Positions 26,699-36,133 of a stretch of 64,000 nt of DNA are shown here, one piece after another (within the stretch, counting starts at the first letter, position 1; each line of letters opens with the position of its first letter). Both the position numbers and the translations under genes were made by a program. The notes under the pieces were generated by a model. That model ran no database searches. It was not told the origin of the DNA and was given only the letters and a program-made list of their open reading frames with translations. The stretch is from Pseudoalteromonas neustonica (GTDB taxonomy: Bacteria > Pseudomonadota > Gammaproteobacteria > Enterobacterales > Alteromonadaceae). Location: assembly GCF_001653135.1 (NCBI RefSeq), contig NZ_BDDS01000003.1, positions 1 to 64,000 on the forward strand, given 5' to 3'.

Positions 26699-27319
26699 TT
26701 ATACTTTGTTTGCCTCAACACAGGCATCGGTAATCGCCTGCCAGTTTTCTTGTTCAACCCACTCTTTAGGCGCAACCCAAGTACCTCCGACGGCAATTAC
26801 ATTGTCTAAAGCAAGGTACTCATATTTATTTTGCGCATTGACCCCACCTGTTGGGCAAAATGTAACGCTTTGAAATACGGTTGACACTGCTTTCAAAAAT
26901 GGTGCGCCCCCTGATAATGAAGCAGGAAATAACTTTTGCTCAGTAAAACCTGCTTCTAATGCAAGTAAAATATCAGCGGTGTTAGACACACCAGGCACGA
27001 CGGGCACTGAGCATTGTTTTAATGATTCAAGTAGTAAAGGTGAAACCGCCGGAGTAACAATAAAATCAACACCCGCATCAAGTGCCTGCTGTAAAATTTC
27101 AGCATTGATGACTGTACCTGCGCCCACTTTTAATGAAGGTACGGCTTCCTTGATAGCCCTTATTGTCGCTAACGATGCATCCGTGCGTAACACGACTTCC
27201 ACTAAACCTAGTCCTGCCGCCGCCATTGCTTTGGCTATATTCACCCCTTGATCAACACTGTCGGCTTGAATTAAAGGTAGCAGTGTTTGTCCTGACATGA
27301 GTTCAGTAAAACGAGTCAT
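26699..27319 (-). CDS. eda: KDPG aldolase (2-dehydro-3-deoxy-phosphogluconate aldolase)
   Basis: This class I aldolase of about 206 aa cleaves KDPG to pyruvate and glyceraldehyde 3-phosphate. Visible: the catalytic Glu region LGLVEVVLRT, GAGTVINAE, and the Schiff-base lysine segment QKLFPASLSGG, followed by FCPTGGV. I use the ATG at 27319 (MTRFTELMSG) preceded by AAGAGAGAT; the frame extends 13 codons upstream without support. It follows kdgK in the pathway and on the DNA, with an 84-bp gap, and precedes fba by 10 bp. Confidence 0.95.
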   Translation of the reverse strand: MTRFTELMSGQTLLPLIQADSVDQGVNIAKAMAAAGLGLVEVVLRTDASLATIRAIKEAVPSLKVGAGTVINAEILQQALDAGVDFIVTPAVSPLLLESLKQCSVPVVPGVSNTADILLALEAGFTEQKLFPASLSGGAPFLKAVSTVFQSVTFCPTGGVNAQNKYEYLALDNVIAVGGTWVAPKEWVEQENWQAITDACVEANKV

Positions 27320-27403
27320 AGTTGTATCTCTCTTAATAGTTATTATGTGTTGAGACAAAAAGACTCAGGCATTACATTGGGGCCTTTTTGTTTAAGTTAC
27401 ATA

Positions 27404-28330
27404 TTACGAATCAGCCATAGCCTGATTGAAAACCGCTTTTGCGGTAATTGCGCCCGGCTGTTGGATTACGACCGCAGCAGCTTTTGCGGCTTTACTAACC
27501 GCTTCACACACTGGCAGCCCAGATAACCGAGCTCCTAGGTAAACACCATTAAACGCATCGCCTGCTGACGTTGTATCAACAACATTATCTACCGGTGTAA
27601 TTGTGTGGCGTTGTAATTGGCCATCAACCATGGTTAATACTGATTCGGGGCCATTTTTTATAACCACTTCGTTGATGTCATAATCACTAAGGTGCGCAAG
27701 GACATCTTCAACCGAATCCACCCCATACAAAGCGTGTAAATCTTCTACGCCCGGTAGCGTGATATCTGCACACTGAAAAGCAAGCGCATACTGCTGCTTA
27801 GTTTCTTCAACAGACTGCCATAATCTCGCTCTATAATTAGGATCAAAAACAACCTTCACACCGGCAGCTTTTAAAGTATGAATGGATTGCCAAAAAATAG
27901 CGCGAGTATCGGGCTCTATAACAGCAAGCGATATTCCTGAGAAAAAAAGCATGTCGCCTGACGCAAGCTCATCAATAACTGTGGGATTATAAAAATCGAT
28001 CACCGTTCTTGCCGCTGAATCATTACGCCAATAAGTAAAGCTGCGTTCTCCTTGATCATCTGTTTCGATGTAATACACACCGGGCACTTTATCTGAATGA
28101 GCAAACACTAATTGTGTACCTAGTTGTTCTTGCACAAAGCAGTGGCGCATTTTTTGACTGATTGCATCGGTGCCCAATGCGGTCACAATTGCCGAGTTAA
28201 TACTGTTAAAGCAGCGCTTAAGGTACACGGCAGAATTATATACATCACCTGCGAATGATTGGTTGAGCGTACTCTCATCAATCGCTCTAAGCTCGAGCAT
28301 ACACTCGCCTAAAAAGAATATTTTTTTCAT
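27404..28330 (-). CDS. kdgK: 2-keto-3-deoxygluconate kinase (PfkB family)
   Basis: This 308-aa sugar kinase phosphorylates KDG to KDPG with ATP. It has the PfkB layout: GECMLELR at the N terminus, a GDVYNSAVYLKR glycine-containing sugar-binding segment (residues 29-40) and the C-terminal ATP/anion-hole signature DTTSAGDAFNG with catalytic Asp near residue 255. It sits between the transporter and eda and receives the KDG made from DEHU by the dehydrogenase at 34650-35528. Confidence 0.94.
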   Translation of the reverse strand: MKKIFFLGECMLELRAIDESTLNQSFAGDVYNSAVYLKRCFNSINSAIVTALGTDAISQKMRHCFVQEQLGTQLVFAHSDKVPGVYYIETDDQGERSFTYWRNDSAARTVIDFYNPTVIDELASGDMLFFSGISLAVIEPDTRAIFWQSIHTLKAAGVKVVFDPNYRARLWQSVEETKQQYALAFQCADITLPGVEDLHALYGVDSVEDVLAHLSDYDINEVVIKNGPESVLTMVDGQLQRHTITPVDNVVDTTSAGDAFNGVYLGARLSGLPVCEAVSKAAKAAAVVIQQPGAITAKAVFNQAMADS

Positions 28331-28356
28331 TTATTAACTTACCCTTGTTGTAAGTA

Positions 28357-28385
28357 AGCGGCAGGATTTTGGTTGCTCTGCCGCT
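28357..28385 (-). other. Intercistronic hairpin between the MFS gene and kdgK
   Basis: AGCGGCAG and CTGCCGCT form a perfect 8-bp stem in the 65-bp gap. No T-run follows. It may act as an mRNA-stability element or a weak attenuator that sets different levels for transporter and kinase. Confidence 0.45.
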
Positions 28386-28395
28386 AAACACGCTG

Positions 28396-29694
28396 TTACT
28401 TGGGTGCTTTTAAAGGCTCAATTTTTGGAATCAAAATCCAGACGGCCAACATTGCAGTAATAGCCAAAGAGGCACCAATAACAAACGCAGGCGTATAATT
28501 TCCGCCAGCGGTTAAATAAGGAACTAAAGAGGTGAGGCCAACAGCGCCGAGTTTTGCCGCCATGCCTGAAAAACCAGACAAGGATCCGACGGCTTTTTTG
28601 CCAAGTAGATCACTTGGTAGAGTCTGTACATTACCTATCGCTGTTTGAAAACCGAATAGAATAACGGCCATGATTAGAACTGCGACAACAGGCTCGCCAG
28701 GGTTCGCCATTGCAAGCAATGCAGGCAACATGATCAAACAGCCTAAGGTGATCGTTAGCTTACGAGTTTTATCTGTACTCCAACCAGCTTTTAAACGATT
28801 TTGCGCTAACAAACCGCCAAACCACGCGCCAAACATGGCTCCCACATAAGGCACCCAACCGTAAATACCAATAGATTTAACATCCATGCCATACACTTCG
28901 TTTAAATAGATTGGGATCCAGAACACAAATAACCACCAAATAGGGTCAATTGCCGCTGATGCGATGATCACCCCCCAACTTTCCTTTCTGCTTAACAGCT
29001 CTTTAGTCGAAGGGTTATATTCTTCCTCTTCTTGTCCTTCATCATTCACTTCACGACGCTGGCCAGATAAAATGTAGTGCTTTTCTTCTTCACTAAGCCA
29101 CGGGTGTGATCCAGGTGGTGCTTTAACTAACACTAACCAAGGCACTAACCACAAAAAGCCCATAATACCCACAGCGACAAACACCATTTGCCAGCTAAAA
29201 TACACCGTTAGATAGGCAATAAGGGGGATCGCTATAATACCGCCAATCGCTGCACCTGAATTAAATATACCTTGTGCTAATGCCCGCTCTTTGGTTGGAA
29301 ACCATTCTGCATTCCCTTTTGCGGCGCCCGGCCAGTTGCCCGCTTCTGCTACACCTAAAATGGCGCGAAAAACACTCAAGCTAAGAACGCCCTGTGCAAA
29401 TGCATGTGCAATGGTGGCAAATGACCACACACCTATCGACAGAACAAAGCCAAAACGCGTACCAACCCAATCAAATATTTTACCAAAAATAGCTTGGCCA
29501 AACGCATAAGCAAATACAAACACGATAGAAATGTTGGCATAAATTTGCTTACGCTCAAGTGCAGATTCGTTGGGGAATAATTCTTCTACTATATCAGGCC
29601 ACAGCACACTTAAGGCTTGACGGTCGATGTAGTTTATAATGGTTGCCAACGCAATTAATGCAATGACCCACCAGCGCAAACCTTGAAGTTTCAT
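28396..29694 (-). CDS. MFS transporter, hexuronate (ACS) family, probable DEHU/uronate importer
   Basis: This 432-aa inner-membrane protein has about 12 hydrophobic helices and the N-terminal phrase LRWWVIALIALATIINYIDR, followed by QALSVLWP, characteristic of ExuT-like anion:cation symporters. WFPTKERALAQGIFNSGAAI is the usual family signature after TM4. A hydrophilic, Glu-rich cytoplasmic loop lies in the middle (about residues 195-230). It starts one nucleotide after the kdgF stop. In alginate loci such transporters bring unsaturated monouronate or DEHU into the cytoplasm; the exact substrate is inferred from context. Confidence 0.9.
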   Translation of the reverse strand: MKLQGLRWWVIALIALATIINYIDRQALSVLWPDIVEELFPNESALERKQIYANISIVFVFAYAFGQAIFGKIFDWVGTRFGFVLSIGVWSFATIAHAFAQGVLSLSVFRAILGVAEAGNWPGAAKGNAEWFPTKERALAQGIFNSGAAIGGIIAIPLIAYLTVYFSWQMVFVAVGIMGFLWLVPWLVLVKAPPGSHPWLSEEEKHYILSGQRREVNDEGQEEEEYNPSTKELLSRKESWGVIIASAAIDPIWWLFVFWIPIYLNEVYGMDVKSIGIYGWVPYVGAMFGAWFGGLLAQNRLKAGWSTDKTRKLTITLGCLIMLPALLAMANPGEPVVAVLIMAVILFGFQTAIGNVQTLPSDLLGKKAVGSLSGFSGMAAKLGAVGLTSLVPYLTAGGNYTPAFVIGASLAITAMLAVWILIPKIEPLKAPK

Positions 29695-29695
29695 G

Positions 29696-30043
29696 TTATT
29701 TATCCTCTAAAAAATCTTCGCGCGCAGGGCTGAATGTATCAATTAAAATTCCCCCCGTCGGGCACGTTGCGCCGTGATCAGCATACGGAGGAATGAAACA
29801 GCTATCGCCCGTTTTTAAAATTTTAGTTACACCGTCAATATTAAAGTGAAACTCCCCTTCTACAACATAAGTCACTTGAGAATGACGGTGTGCATGGTTA
29901 TAACCAATTGCCCCCTCTGCAAACCAAATCTTGACCGCCATCAGCTCTTCGTTATAACCCAACATTTGGCGCTTTAAGCCATTACCTAAGTCTTCAATTT
30001 CTGCTTCGTTAGCAAATGTAAAGTGATTGCTTTGCTTACTCAT
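29696..30043 (-). CDS. kdgF: KdgF-type cupin, uronate ring-opening protein
   Basis: This 115-aa single-domain cupin carries the metal-binding pattern GYNHAHRHSQVTYVVEGE (His-x-His...Glu, about residues 48-65) and a second motif IPPYADHGATCPTGG. KdgF converts 4,5-unsaturated monouronates, the end products of alginate lyases, to the linear keto form DEHU. It is placed 11 bp after the oligoalginate lyase gene and immediately before the transporter gene, in keeping with this role. Confidence 0.93.
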   Translation of the reverse strand: MSKQSNHFTFANEAEIEDLGNGLKRQMLGYNEELMAVKIWFAEGAIGYNHAHRHSQVTYVVEGEFHFNIDGVTKILKTGDSCFIPPYADHGATCPTGGILIDTFSPAREDFLEDK

Positions 30044-30054
30044 AGCAAATACTC

Positions 30055-32259
30055 CTAAATGTTGTTCATTAAATAAACGCCTAAACGGCCGTTTAATGAA
30101 TATGATTGATGTTGATATTTAAATGATTTTTTACTCGCAAGCGTCGCATTATTAATCGCGATCAAATAGTGCTTTTTAGCTATTTCTAACTCAACAAATA
30201 CCATCTCACCCTGCTGTGAGTGCTTTATGTTTGTCACTCTGCTTTGGGCCATTAAGGTATATTCTTTACTGGGGTTATATTCACCATGCGGTTCAAGTAC
30301 TGAAATAAACTGATGTTGCTTAGTACCTGATACGCGGCGGATAAAACCGTGCTCATTGCGTAAGTTGAAGTTAGGATCAGTCGCACCAATCTGAGTGAAT
30401 AAGAAGGATTCATCACCATTAACAAGTGATGTTGATGTGTAAAAGCGGCCATTGTCGTTCAGCCAAGATACCTTTGCTAATCCTTGCTTTGGTGTTGATC
30501 CTGCTTTTAACCAAAGATGCTGATAACCATTTTTGTCACCCAGCGCCGATAACTGTTTAGTATTGGCTTTGAGCTTAAAGTTGGTATCAATAAGCTGTCC
30601 TTTATAATGAAGCGGTAAATCAAGTTGATGCGCTTTATCTGCCACTACACTAAATAAATCTAGAGCGACTGTACTGTTCAACTCTTTTAGATTCACTAGG
30701 GCTAATGTGCGTTCAAGCTCAACACCTTTATAAGCGGTGCTAATTTCACCACTTGATACTGTGCCGTATTTTGACGTTTCAAAAAAGTTAAGTGTTGGCG
30801 CATTTTTATTGCCTACTTCTACGTCACCATTGAAGTGGCTCGTTTCATCAACCACCACGGTATTGTGAGCAACCGTTTGTTTAGCGTAACTATTATTCTC
30901 TGGCAGGTACCGGCCACCAAACTTAGCTTCCACATTTAAAAACCGCGCGGCACCGTAGTCAGAGACAATCTCTTCGCCTTTATCATAAAACTGCCATGTT
31001 AATTTATCGAAATGGCCATGCCCTAAACCTTGTGCTGCAGGCTTAAATAACAGTGCTTGGTCGCCATCAAGTTGGCTACGCATAATAACTAATGCGCCTT
31101 CTTTACCATCACTGCCGTCACCAAATGCCACTGATTTAAACGTGTAAGGTGTTGCTAAACCTTTATCAAGCGCCTGTGCTACTTTTAGGCCATCACCTGA
31201 TAGAATGATTTGCCCTTGCTGCTTTGCAATATCTAAGTAGCCAGTATCATTAGTTAGGCTGTAGGCAACCGTAACACCATGTACAAGCTCAATGGTATCA
31301 ATACCTTTACTTTTAATAGCATCATTAATAGGAAAAAATAAGCCGTTGTAGCTCAATTGAATGGTGGTATCTATTGCTTTTAACAACACGCCATCACGGT
31401 GCTCAGCAATTTTTCGTTGTGGCTCATTGTGTGCAATCGCTTGTGCAAAAGTAACAAAGGGTAATAAGGCAAAACGTTGGTAATAAGGCCCTTCGTTATA
31501 GTAACCTTGTGGAGAGAACAGCATATCTAGCTGCTTTAAAAACCCTCCTTTACCTGACTTATCTAGGTCATATAACGCTTTTTCAACCCATTCGGGTTCG
31601 TTCATAACGTAACCCGCCATGCCTACGCCAGCAGTTGCCCACGTACCATGGTTGTGCACTTTATTGAATGTTGTTGGTTGCCCTTGCGATAAGAATAAGG
31701 CAACAGGACGAAGTAACTGTTGCTCAATGATATTAGTTTGCTGATCTGTCAGCGCATCATGAACCAAATCGTATGCTTGGATAGTATAAACTAACCACAT
31801 TGCCTCATTTAGGCTTTGCCAAAACAATTTCCCTGGGTTTTGTGATTTCACTTTACGTTTCGGGTGTACATCTAAGCTAGGATAAAGTGTTGCGTACTCA
31901 AGTAACATATCGCGAACATAATTTGCGTATTTTTGTTGTTGGCTAAGCTGATAAATAATCCCAGCACGATACATTAATTGATAATTCTTTTTATGGCGCT
32001 CATGAGTGTAACCACCGCCACCATCTTTAGGCACGGGCACCACAATTGGAAATGCAATTTCTTTATCAACCTGCGCCTTTAAACTGTGATAGCGTTCACT
32101 AAAGTAGCCTTGACTATCAAGTGCGCCACGCATTTTGACAACATCGCTTTGCGTGATCACTAAATTAGGATGCGCAGCCAAAGAACTAAATGAAGCGACA
32201 GCAAGCACAACTGACATAGCACCCGCTTTTAATTTTGTTTGTAAGCTCGATAATGACAT
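30055..32259 (-). CDS. Oligoalginate lyase, PL17 family
   Basis: This secreted, exo-acting alginate lyase of about 734 aa releases unsaturated monouronate from oligomers. A signal peptide ends around SSLAA-HPN. An alpha/alpha-toroid alginate-lyase domain (about residues 60-330) contains KVHNHGTWATAGVGM and GYYNEGPYYQRFALLPF, which hold the Asn-His and Tyr residues used by PL17 enzymes. A heparinase II/III-like beta-sheet domain follows (about 380-600). I prefer the ATG at 32259 over an upstream GTG at 32268. It follows the PL6 gene by 13 bp. Confidence 0.94.
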   Translation of the reverse strand: MSLSSLQTKLKAGAMSVVLAVASFSSLAAHPNLVITQSDVVKMRGALDSQGYFSERYHSLKAQVDKEIAFPIVVPVPKDGGGGYTHERHKKNYQLMYRAGIIYQLSQQQKYANYVRDMLLEYATLYPSLDVHPKRKVKSQNPGKLFWQSLNEAMWLVYTIQAYDLVHDALTDQQTNIIEQQLLRPVALFLSQGQPTTFNKVHNHGTWATAGVGMAGYVMNEPEWVEKALYDLDKSGKGGFLKQLDMLFSPQGYYNEGPYYQRFALLPFVTFAQAIAHNEPQRKIAEHRDGVLLKAIDTTIQLSYNGLFFPINDAIKSKGIDTIELVHGVTVAYSLTNDTGYLDIAKQQGQIILSGDGLKVAQALDKGLATPYTFKSVAFGDGSDGKEGALVIMRSQLDGDQALLFKPAAQGLGHGHFDKLTWQFYDKGEEIVSDYGAARFLNVEAKFGGRYLPENNSYAKQTVAHNTVVVDETSHFNGDVEVGNKNAPTLNFFETSKYGTVSSGEISTAYKGVELERTLALVNLKELNSTVALDLFSVVADKAHQLDLPLHYKGQLIDTNFKLKANTKQLSALGDKNGYQHLWLKAGSTPKQGLAKVSWLNDNGRFYTSTSLVNGDESFLFTQIGATDPNFNLRNEHGFIRRVSGTKQHQFISVLEPHGEYNPSKEYTLMAQSRVTNIKHSQQGEMVFVELEIAKKHYLIAINNATLASKKSFKYQHQSYSLNGRLGVYLMNNI

Positions 32260-32272
32260 CAACAACACCCCA

Positions 32273-34531
32273 CTAATTCTTAATTACTTTATTGTTTATT
32301 AATGTGGCCGTGTGCGGCCCTGCAACTCTAAGCTCAGTAACACTTGGCTGTTCAGTACTATCGAAGGTATTGTTAATGATCATCGTGTTTGGCTCACCCA
32401 CTGTATGCTCAATAATAATAGGTGCTGATTTAACAAAGGTATTGTTATCTATATTCGTAACTTGCACACCATGGAGGTAAACACTCGCATTGCTTTTATT
32501 GCGTTTGCCAAGGCCTACATTTGTTAAGGTGTTACCTGTCATGCTCAAGTGGGGACCAAACGTGCTTTCATCAGTGCCACCACGATAAAGCTTAATTAAA
32601 CTGCCATTGATATTGCTAAAGCGATTATCAACAAGCGTTACATAATCCGCGTTATAGATACCTAGATCTTCAATTTCACTGTCTAAGCGTAGGATATCGC
32701 CAGACACTTTATTAAATGTGTTATTCGTGAATGTTATTTCATCAGCAAGCGCACCTTTACCGGTTTTAAAAAAGTCAAAGGTATGGTTTATATCAAGGTC
32801 TGTTATCTGGCTATTCATCATCATTAAGCGATAATTATTAACCATGCCCCACTTTTTCGTCCTCACTACACTGTTGCCAGCGGAGTCTGGGCTGCTTTTG
32901 CCTGAAATAATTAATCCATCAAGCTTTAAGCTGCCACCATCATGAATTTCAAATAATGTTGAGCGCTCAAATGTCAGTGTTGTCTTGCCTTTTTTGTGTG
33001 CTTTAATAGTGAGTACTTTATCAATCGCAACAAGCTTAGATACATCGTATTGCCCGCCAGTCAGTTCTAACACATCGCCAGACTCAGCCGCTTCAATCGC
33101 GTTCAGTAATGCGTTTGCAGAGCCTTTAACTCTACGTGTTTTACCTGAGTCAAAAGCGATAATAGCGGGCACTTTTTCATACCAAGTAACACCCGTTTGG
33201 TCTTTAGCCAATACAGTTAAATTAGCTTTTGCACCTGCGTTAAACTTATTTGTGTTTGGCAGAAGTAACCCAGCTTTATTTCGCTTAAGTGATATGGCTT
33301 GTCGCTTTACACCGTACGCTACATCACTAAGCACCTCAGTATTGGCAAGATTACCAGTAAATTTAATGCCACTTACGTCGTCAAACGCGGTAAAAGGTTG
33401 CTGGTTATTTTCATTAATAATGAGGTTGTTTTTCATTACACTATTAATTGGCACTGCACTGCGCTCAGCATCACTGCCTGCCGCTAGCTGAATATGCCGC
33501 ACGTTAACAAACGTATTGTTTTCTATTTGTGCGTTTTCTACTTGGTGATATCGATTAATCGATGAATTAGGCACGCCGTTCATCACAGTAAAGCCACTGC
33601 CAAAACGAAAGCCAGTTAATCCTTCAAGGTAATTATTACGGATTATTTGATCTTTATTGATAACCCGAATCCCACCGGTATGATCTACACCATTACCAAA
33701 AAAGATATTTTCTTCAATTAAGTTCCCATTACCATGGCGCATGGTCAATGTACCCCGGGCTTCAAAAAACACATTGTTACGGACAATGTTTTTACCTGAT
33801 TTAATCGAAATAATTTCTACTTCACCATTCGTTTGCTCAAAATAGTTCTTCTCAACAAGCGTGAATGAGTCCGTCAAAGAGTAATGGCTTGTACCAATGC
33901 GCAACGTTTCCCCTCCGTTTGAACCAAACGTCGGGCGATAACCAAAGTAGTTATGGTCTATCTGATGGTAGTTTTCTTGGCTTTGTTTATTATTCAAACG
34001 TACAGCAACCGTTACGCCTTTATTGCGTTTACCCACTAAATGGTTATGATCAAAGCGATTATGTTGGCCATACAATGCAACCCAATAATCTGATTCTCGC
34101 TTATCGGGATTGTTATAGTTATCGATTACAACTTCTGAAACTCGTGAATGACGAGCTAGCTCATTTTTATTGCGGCGAAACTCAATAACTGCAGAAGTGG
34201 GGGTGAAGCCATTTTTAAATACCAAACCGCTGGCATGCAGGTATTCCCCAGCAAGGCGAAGGTTAGACTGACCAGTTAAAAAAACCTTACCTTTGGTTTG
34301 TGCAGTCAACTGAATGGGGGACTGCTCTGTACCCTGACCTTGGAGCAATATTTCGAAGTCTGTCCACGTACCATTTTTTAAAATAACGTTATCGCCCGCT
34401 TTTAATTGCTGCGCAATATCCTTGTAGGCTTGTTGGTTATCAATAAAGTAGTCTTTGGCTGTTGCTGCTGTTGAAATACAACCAAGGATAACTAGGCTAA
34501 ATTTTATTATAGTTAGATTGATCAATCGCAT
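32273..34531 (-). CDS. Alginate lyase, PL6 family (chondroitinase B-like)
   Basis: This 752-aa secreted or periplasmic lyase has a signal sequence (cleavage near STAATAKD). The N-terminal half is a right-handed beta-helix with the PL6 active-site phrases NGEVEIISIKSG (catalytic Lys) and TLTMRHGNGN (catalytic Arg), around residues 235-270. The C-terminal half (from about residue 460) is a second beta-helix with repeated N-x-F/I turns, as in the two-domain PL6 enzymes. It depolymerises alginate to oligomers that feed PL17. It lies 118 bp after the dehydrogenase gene. Confidence 0.94.
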   Translation of the reverse strand: MRLINLTIIKFSLVILGCISTAATAKDYFIDNQQAYKDIAQQLKAGDNVILKNGTWTDFEILLQGQGTEQSPIQLTAQTKGKVFLTGQSNLRLAGEYLHASGLVFKNGFTPTSAVIEFRRNKNELARHSRVSEVVIDNYNNPDKRESDYWVALYGQHNRFDHNHLVGKRNKGVTVAVRLNNKQSQENYHQIDHNYFGYRPTFGSNGGETLRIGTSHYSLTDSFTLVEKNYFEQTNGEVEIISIKSGKNIVRNNVFFEARGTLTMRHGNGNLIEENIFFGNGVDHTGGIRVINKDQIIRNNYLEGLTGFRFGSGFTVMNGVPNSSINRYHQVENAQIENNTFVNVRHIQLAAGSDAERSAVPINSVMKNNLIINENNQQPFTAFDDVSGIKFTGNLANTEVLSDVAYGVKRQAISLKRNKAGLLLPNTNKFNAGAKANLTVLAKDQTGVTWYEKVPAIIAFDSGKTRRVKGSANALLNAIEAAESGDVLELTGGQYDVSKLVAIDKVLTIKAHKKGKTTLTFERSTLFEIHDGGSLKLDGLIISGKSSPDSAGNSVVRTKKWGMVNNYRLMMMNSQITDLDINHTFDFFKTGKGALADEITFTNNTFNKVSGDILRLDSEIEDLGIYNADYVTLVDNRFSNINGSLIKLYRGGTDESTFGPHLSMTGNTLTNVGLGKRNKSNASVYLHGVQVTNIDNNTFVKSAPIIIEHTVGEPNTMIINNTFDSTEQPSVTELRVAGPHTATLINNKVIKN

Positions 34532-34608
34532 AGTTAACTCGTTTGACTGGGTTATACTGTTACCCGATTAAGATAACTCGCTTTCCCAGTGTTTATATGT
34601 GTGTGTAA

Positions 34609-34635
34609 AGGTGCTAAACATCTTGCCTAGCACCT
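34609..34635 (-). terminator. Hairpin between the dehydrogenase and PL6 genes
   Basis: AGGTGCTA and TAGCACCT form an 8-bp perfect stem just downstream of the dehydrogenase stop. Only a short TTT follows on the minus strand, so it is probably an attenuator or processing site rather than a full terminator within the operon. Confidence 0.5.
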
Positions 34636-34649
34636 AAAATTAACCAGAA

Positions 34650-35528
34650 TTATTTATCTAGTGTTTTAAAGTAATCAAAAATTTCAGGTACGTTGCCTTG
34701 CCCCATGCCTGCATCAAACGCTGCTTGTAAATTAGCTGATGAACCTTCTGCAATTTTCGATTCAGTACCAAGGTCAGACACCATTTGCAGGAAGTAACCC
34801 AAGTCTTTATTAGCATTTGCGATTGAAAAACCTAAATCACTTACATTATCTACAGCGTAATTTTTGCAAAATTGCATAAACGGCGAGTTAGAAGGGCCCG
34901 TTGACATAATGTCAAACAATTGTTGACGATCAACACCTGCACGATCCGCCACTGCAAATGCTTGCGACATTGCACACACTGTTGTCATCCCCATAAAATT
35001 ATTAATTAATTTTGTTGTGTGACCAGCACCAAGTTCACCTAAATGAAACACGTTCTCGCCTTGCTCTGCTAACACAGGCTTCACTTTATTGAATGTTTCT
35101 AAATCACCTGCGGCCATAATATTCAACAACCCGTCTTTAGCGTGTGCTGGCGTACGGCCCAATGGCGCATCAATCATACCAACGCCTTTTTCAGCGAGAT
35201 CTGCACCAATTTTCTTTGTTGATGATGGAATTGATGTACCAAAATCAATAAGGACTGAGCCGGCTTTAAAACCGGCAAGCAAACCATCTTCTGCGTATAC
35301 GACTTTTTCAACAATTGTTGATGTTGTTAAACACAGCATGACAATGTCAGCTGCGGCTGCAAGCTCTTTTGCTGTGGCCACCGTTTTCGCGCCACGCTCA
35401 ACACATTTAGCAACAGACTCTTTATTAAGGTCCATTACAACCAGCTCGTAGCCTTTATTTTGTAAGTTCTCGACCATATTGCCGCCCATAAGGCCTAGCC
35501 CAATGAAACCAATTGTTGGTTTAGACAT
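34650..35528 (-). CDS. NAD(P)-dependent DEHU reductase-like protein (HIBADH family)
   Basis: This 292-aa beta-hydroxyacid dehydrogenase has the N-terminal Rossmann motif GFIGLGLMGGNMVENL and the second strand ending VVMDLN. It also has the substrate-loop motif DAPLGRTPAHAKDG and the catalytic-lysine segment GHTTKLINNFMGM near residue 170. HIBADH-family reductases in alginate loci reduce DEHU to KDG. The Asp at the end of the second strand (MDLN) suggests NADH rather than NADPH use, by general Rossmann rules. First gene of the catabolic operon. It could also be a tartronate-semialdehyde reductase, but the context favours DEHU. Confidence 0.85.
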   Translation of the reverse strand: MSKPTIGFIGLGLMGGNMVENLQNKGYELVVMDLNKESVAKCVERGAKTVATAKELAAAADIVMLCLTTSTIVEKVVYAEDGLLAGFKAGSVLIDFGTSIPSSTKKIGADLAEKGVGMIDAPLGRTPAHAKDGLLNIMAAGDLETFNKVKPVLAEQGENVFHLGELGAGHTTKLINNFMGMTTVCAMSQAFAVADRAGVDRQQLFDIMSTGPSNSPFMQFCKNYAVDNVSDLGFSIANANKDLGYFLQMVSDLGTESKIAEGSSANLQAAFDAGMGQGNVPEIFDYFKTLDK

Positions 35529-36133
35529 GAATAACTCCTAAATTATTGAGCGTTTATTTCAACGCTATTTATCAGCTAAGTATCAGTGACACAGCTTCGC
35601 TTTATTGAACCTCTGGAGTTTCCCTAATAGTAGTAAAACTCTGAAAATTTGCTGAGAGGTAAAATACATCACTCGTAAAAACTTACCAATCAACGTATGA
35701 AAACAGTATTACCCAGCAAGCATATTGTCAACCAATTTGTATATCAATAATTTAAATAGGTAATAATAAAACTATAGTGTTTTCATAATTAAAAAAGCTA
35801 CAAGTAAAAAAAGCGGAGAACAAAAACCAATAAAGTACTGATAAATATAAATAAAAGTAGCCAGCAAAACCAGGGTCAATAGATAGGAGATAAAACCAAA
35901 TAATTGGTAATAACAAAATTAAAAAGTGGTAAGGTGGTAAGTTCTTAAATCTCGATTGTGTTTGAACTTTCCAAACACGTTCAGATCAACAAAAGAATCA
36001 TGTATGAGCTTAAAGGTAAATTGTTAACCGAGAAATAAGGGATCGTAAAAGTAGGGATTAGCTTTAATAGATTGATACATTTTTTTACAGAAAGAGGTGA
36101 ATTAATACAAAGAGTTAAATCGTATTGCCGTGG
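35529..36133. promoter_or_regulatory. Promoter region of the alginate operon
   Basis: About 600 bp, AT-rich, without a gene. ACCAAT or TTGGTAAT half-sites occur at 35685, 35731, 35826 and 35895-35908, the last as ACCAA-ATAA-TTGGT. They resemble the half-sites upstream of the TonB receptor and are candidate sites for the same GntR regulator. I see no clear -35/-10 pair, and nothing else is recognisable in the stretch. Confidence 0.45.
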
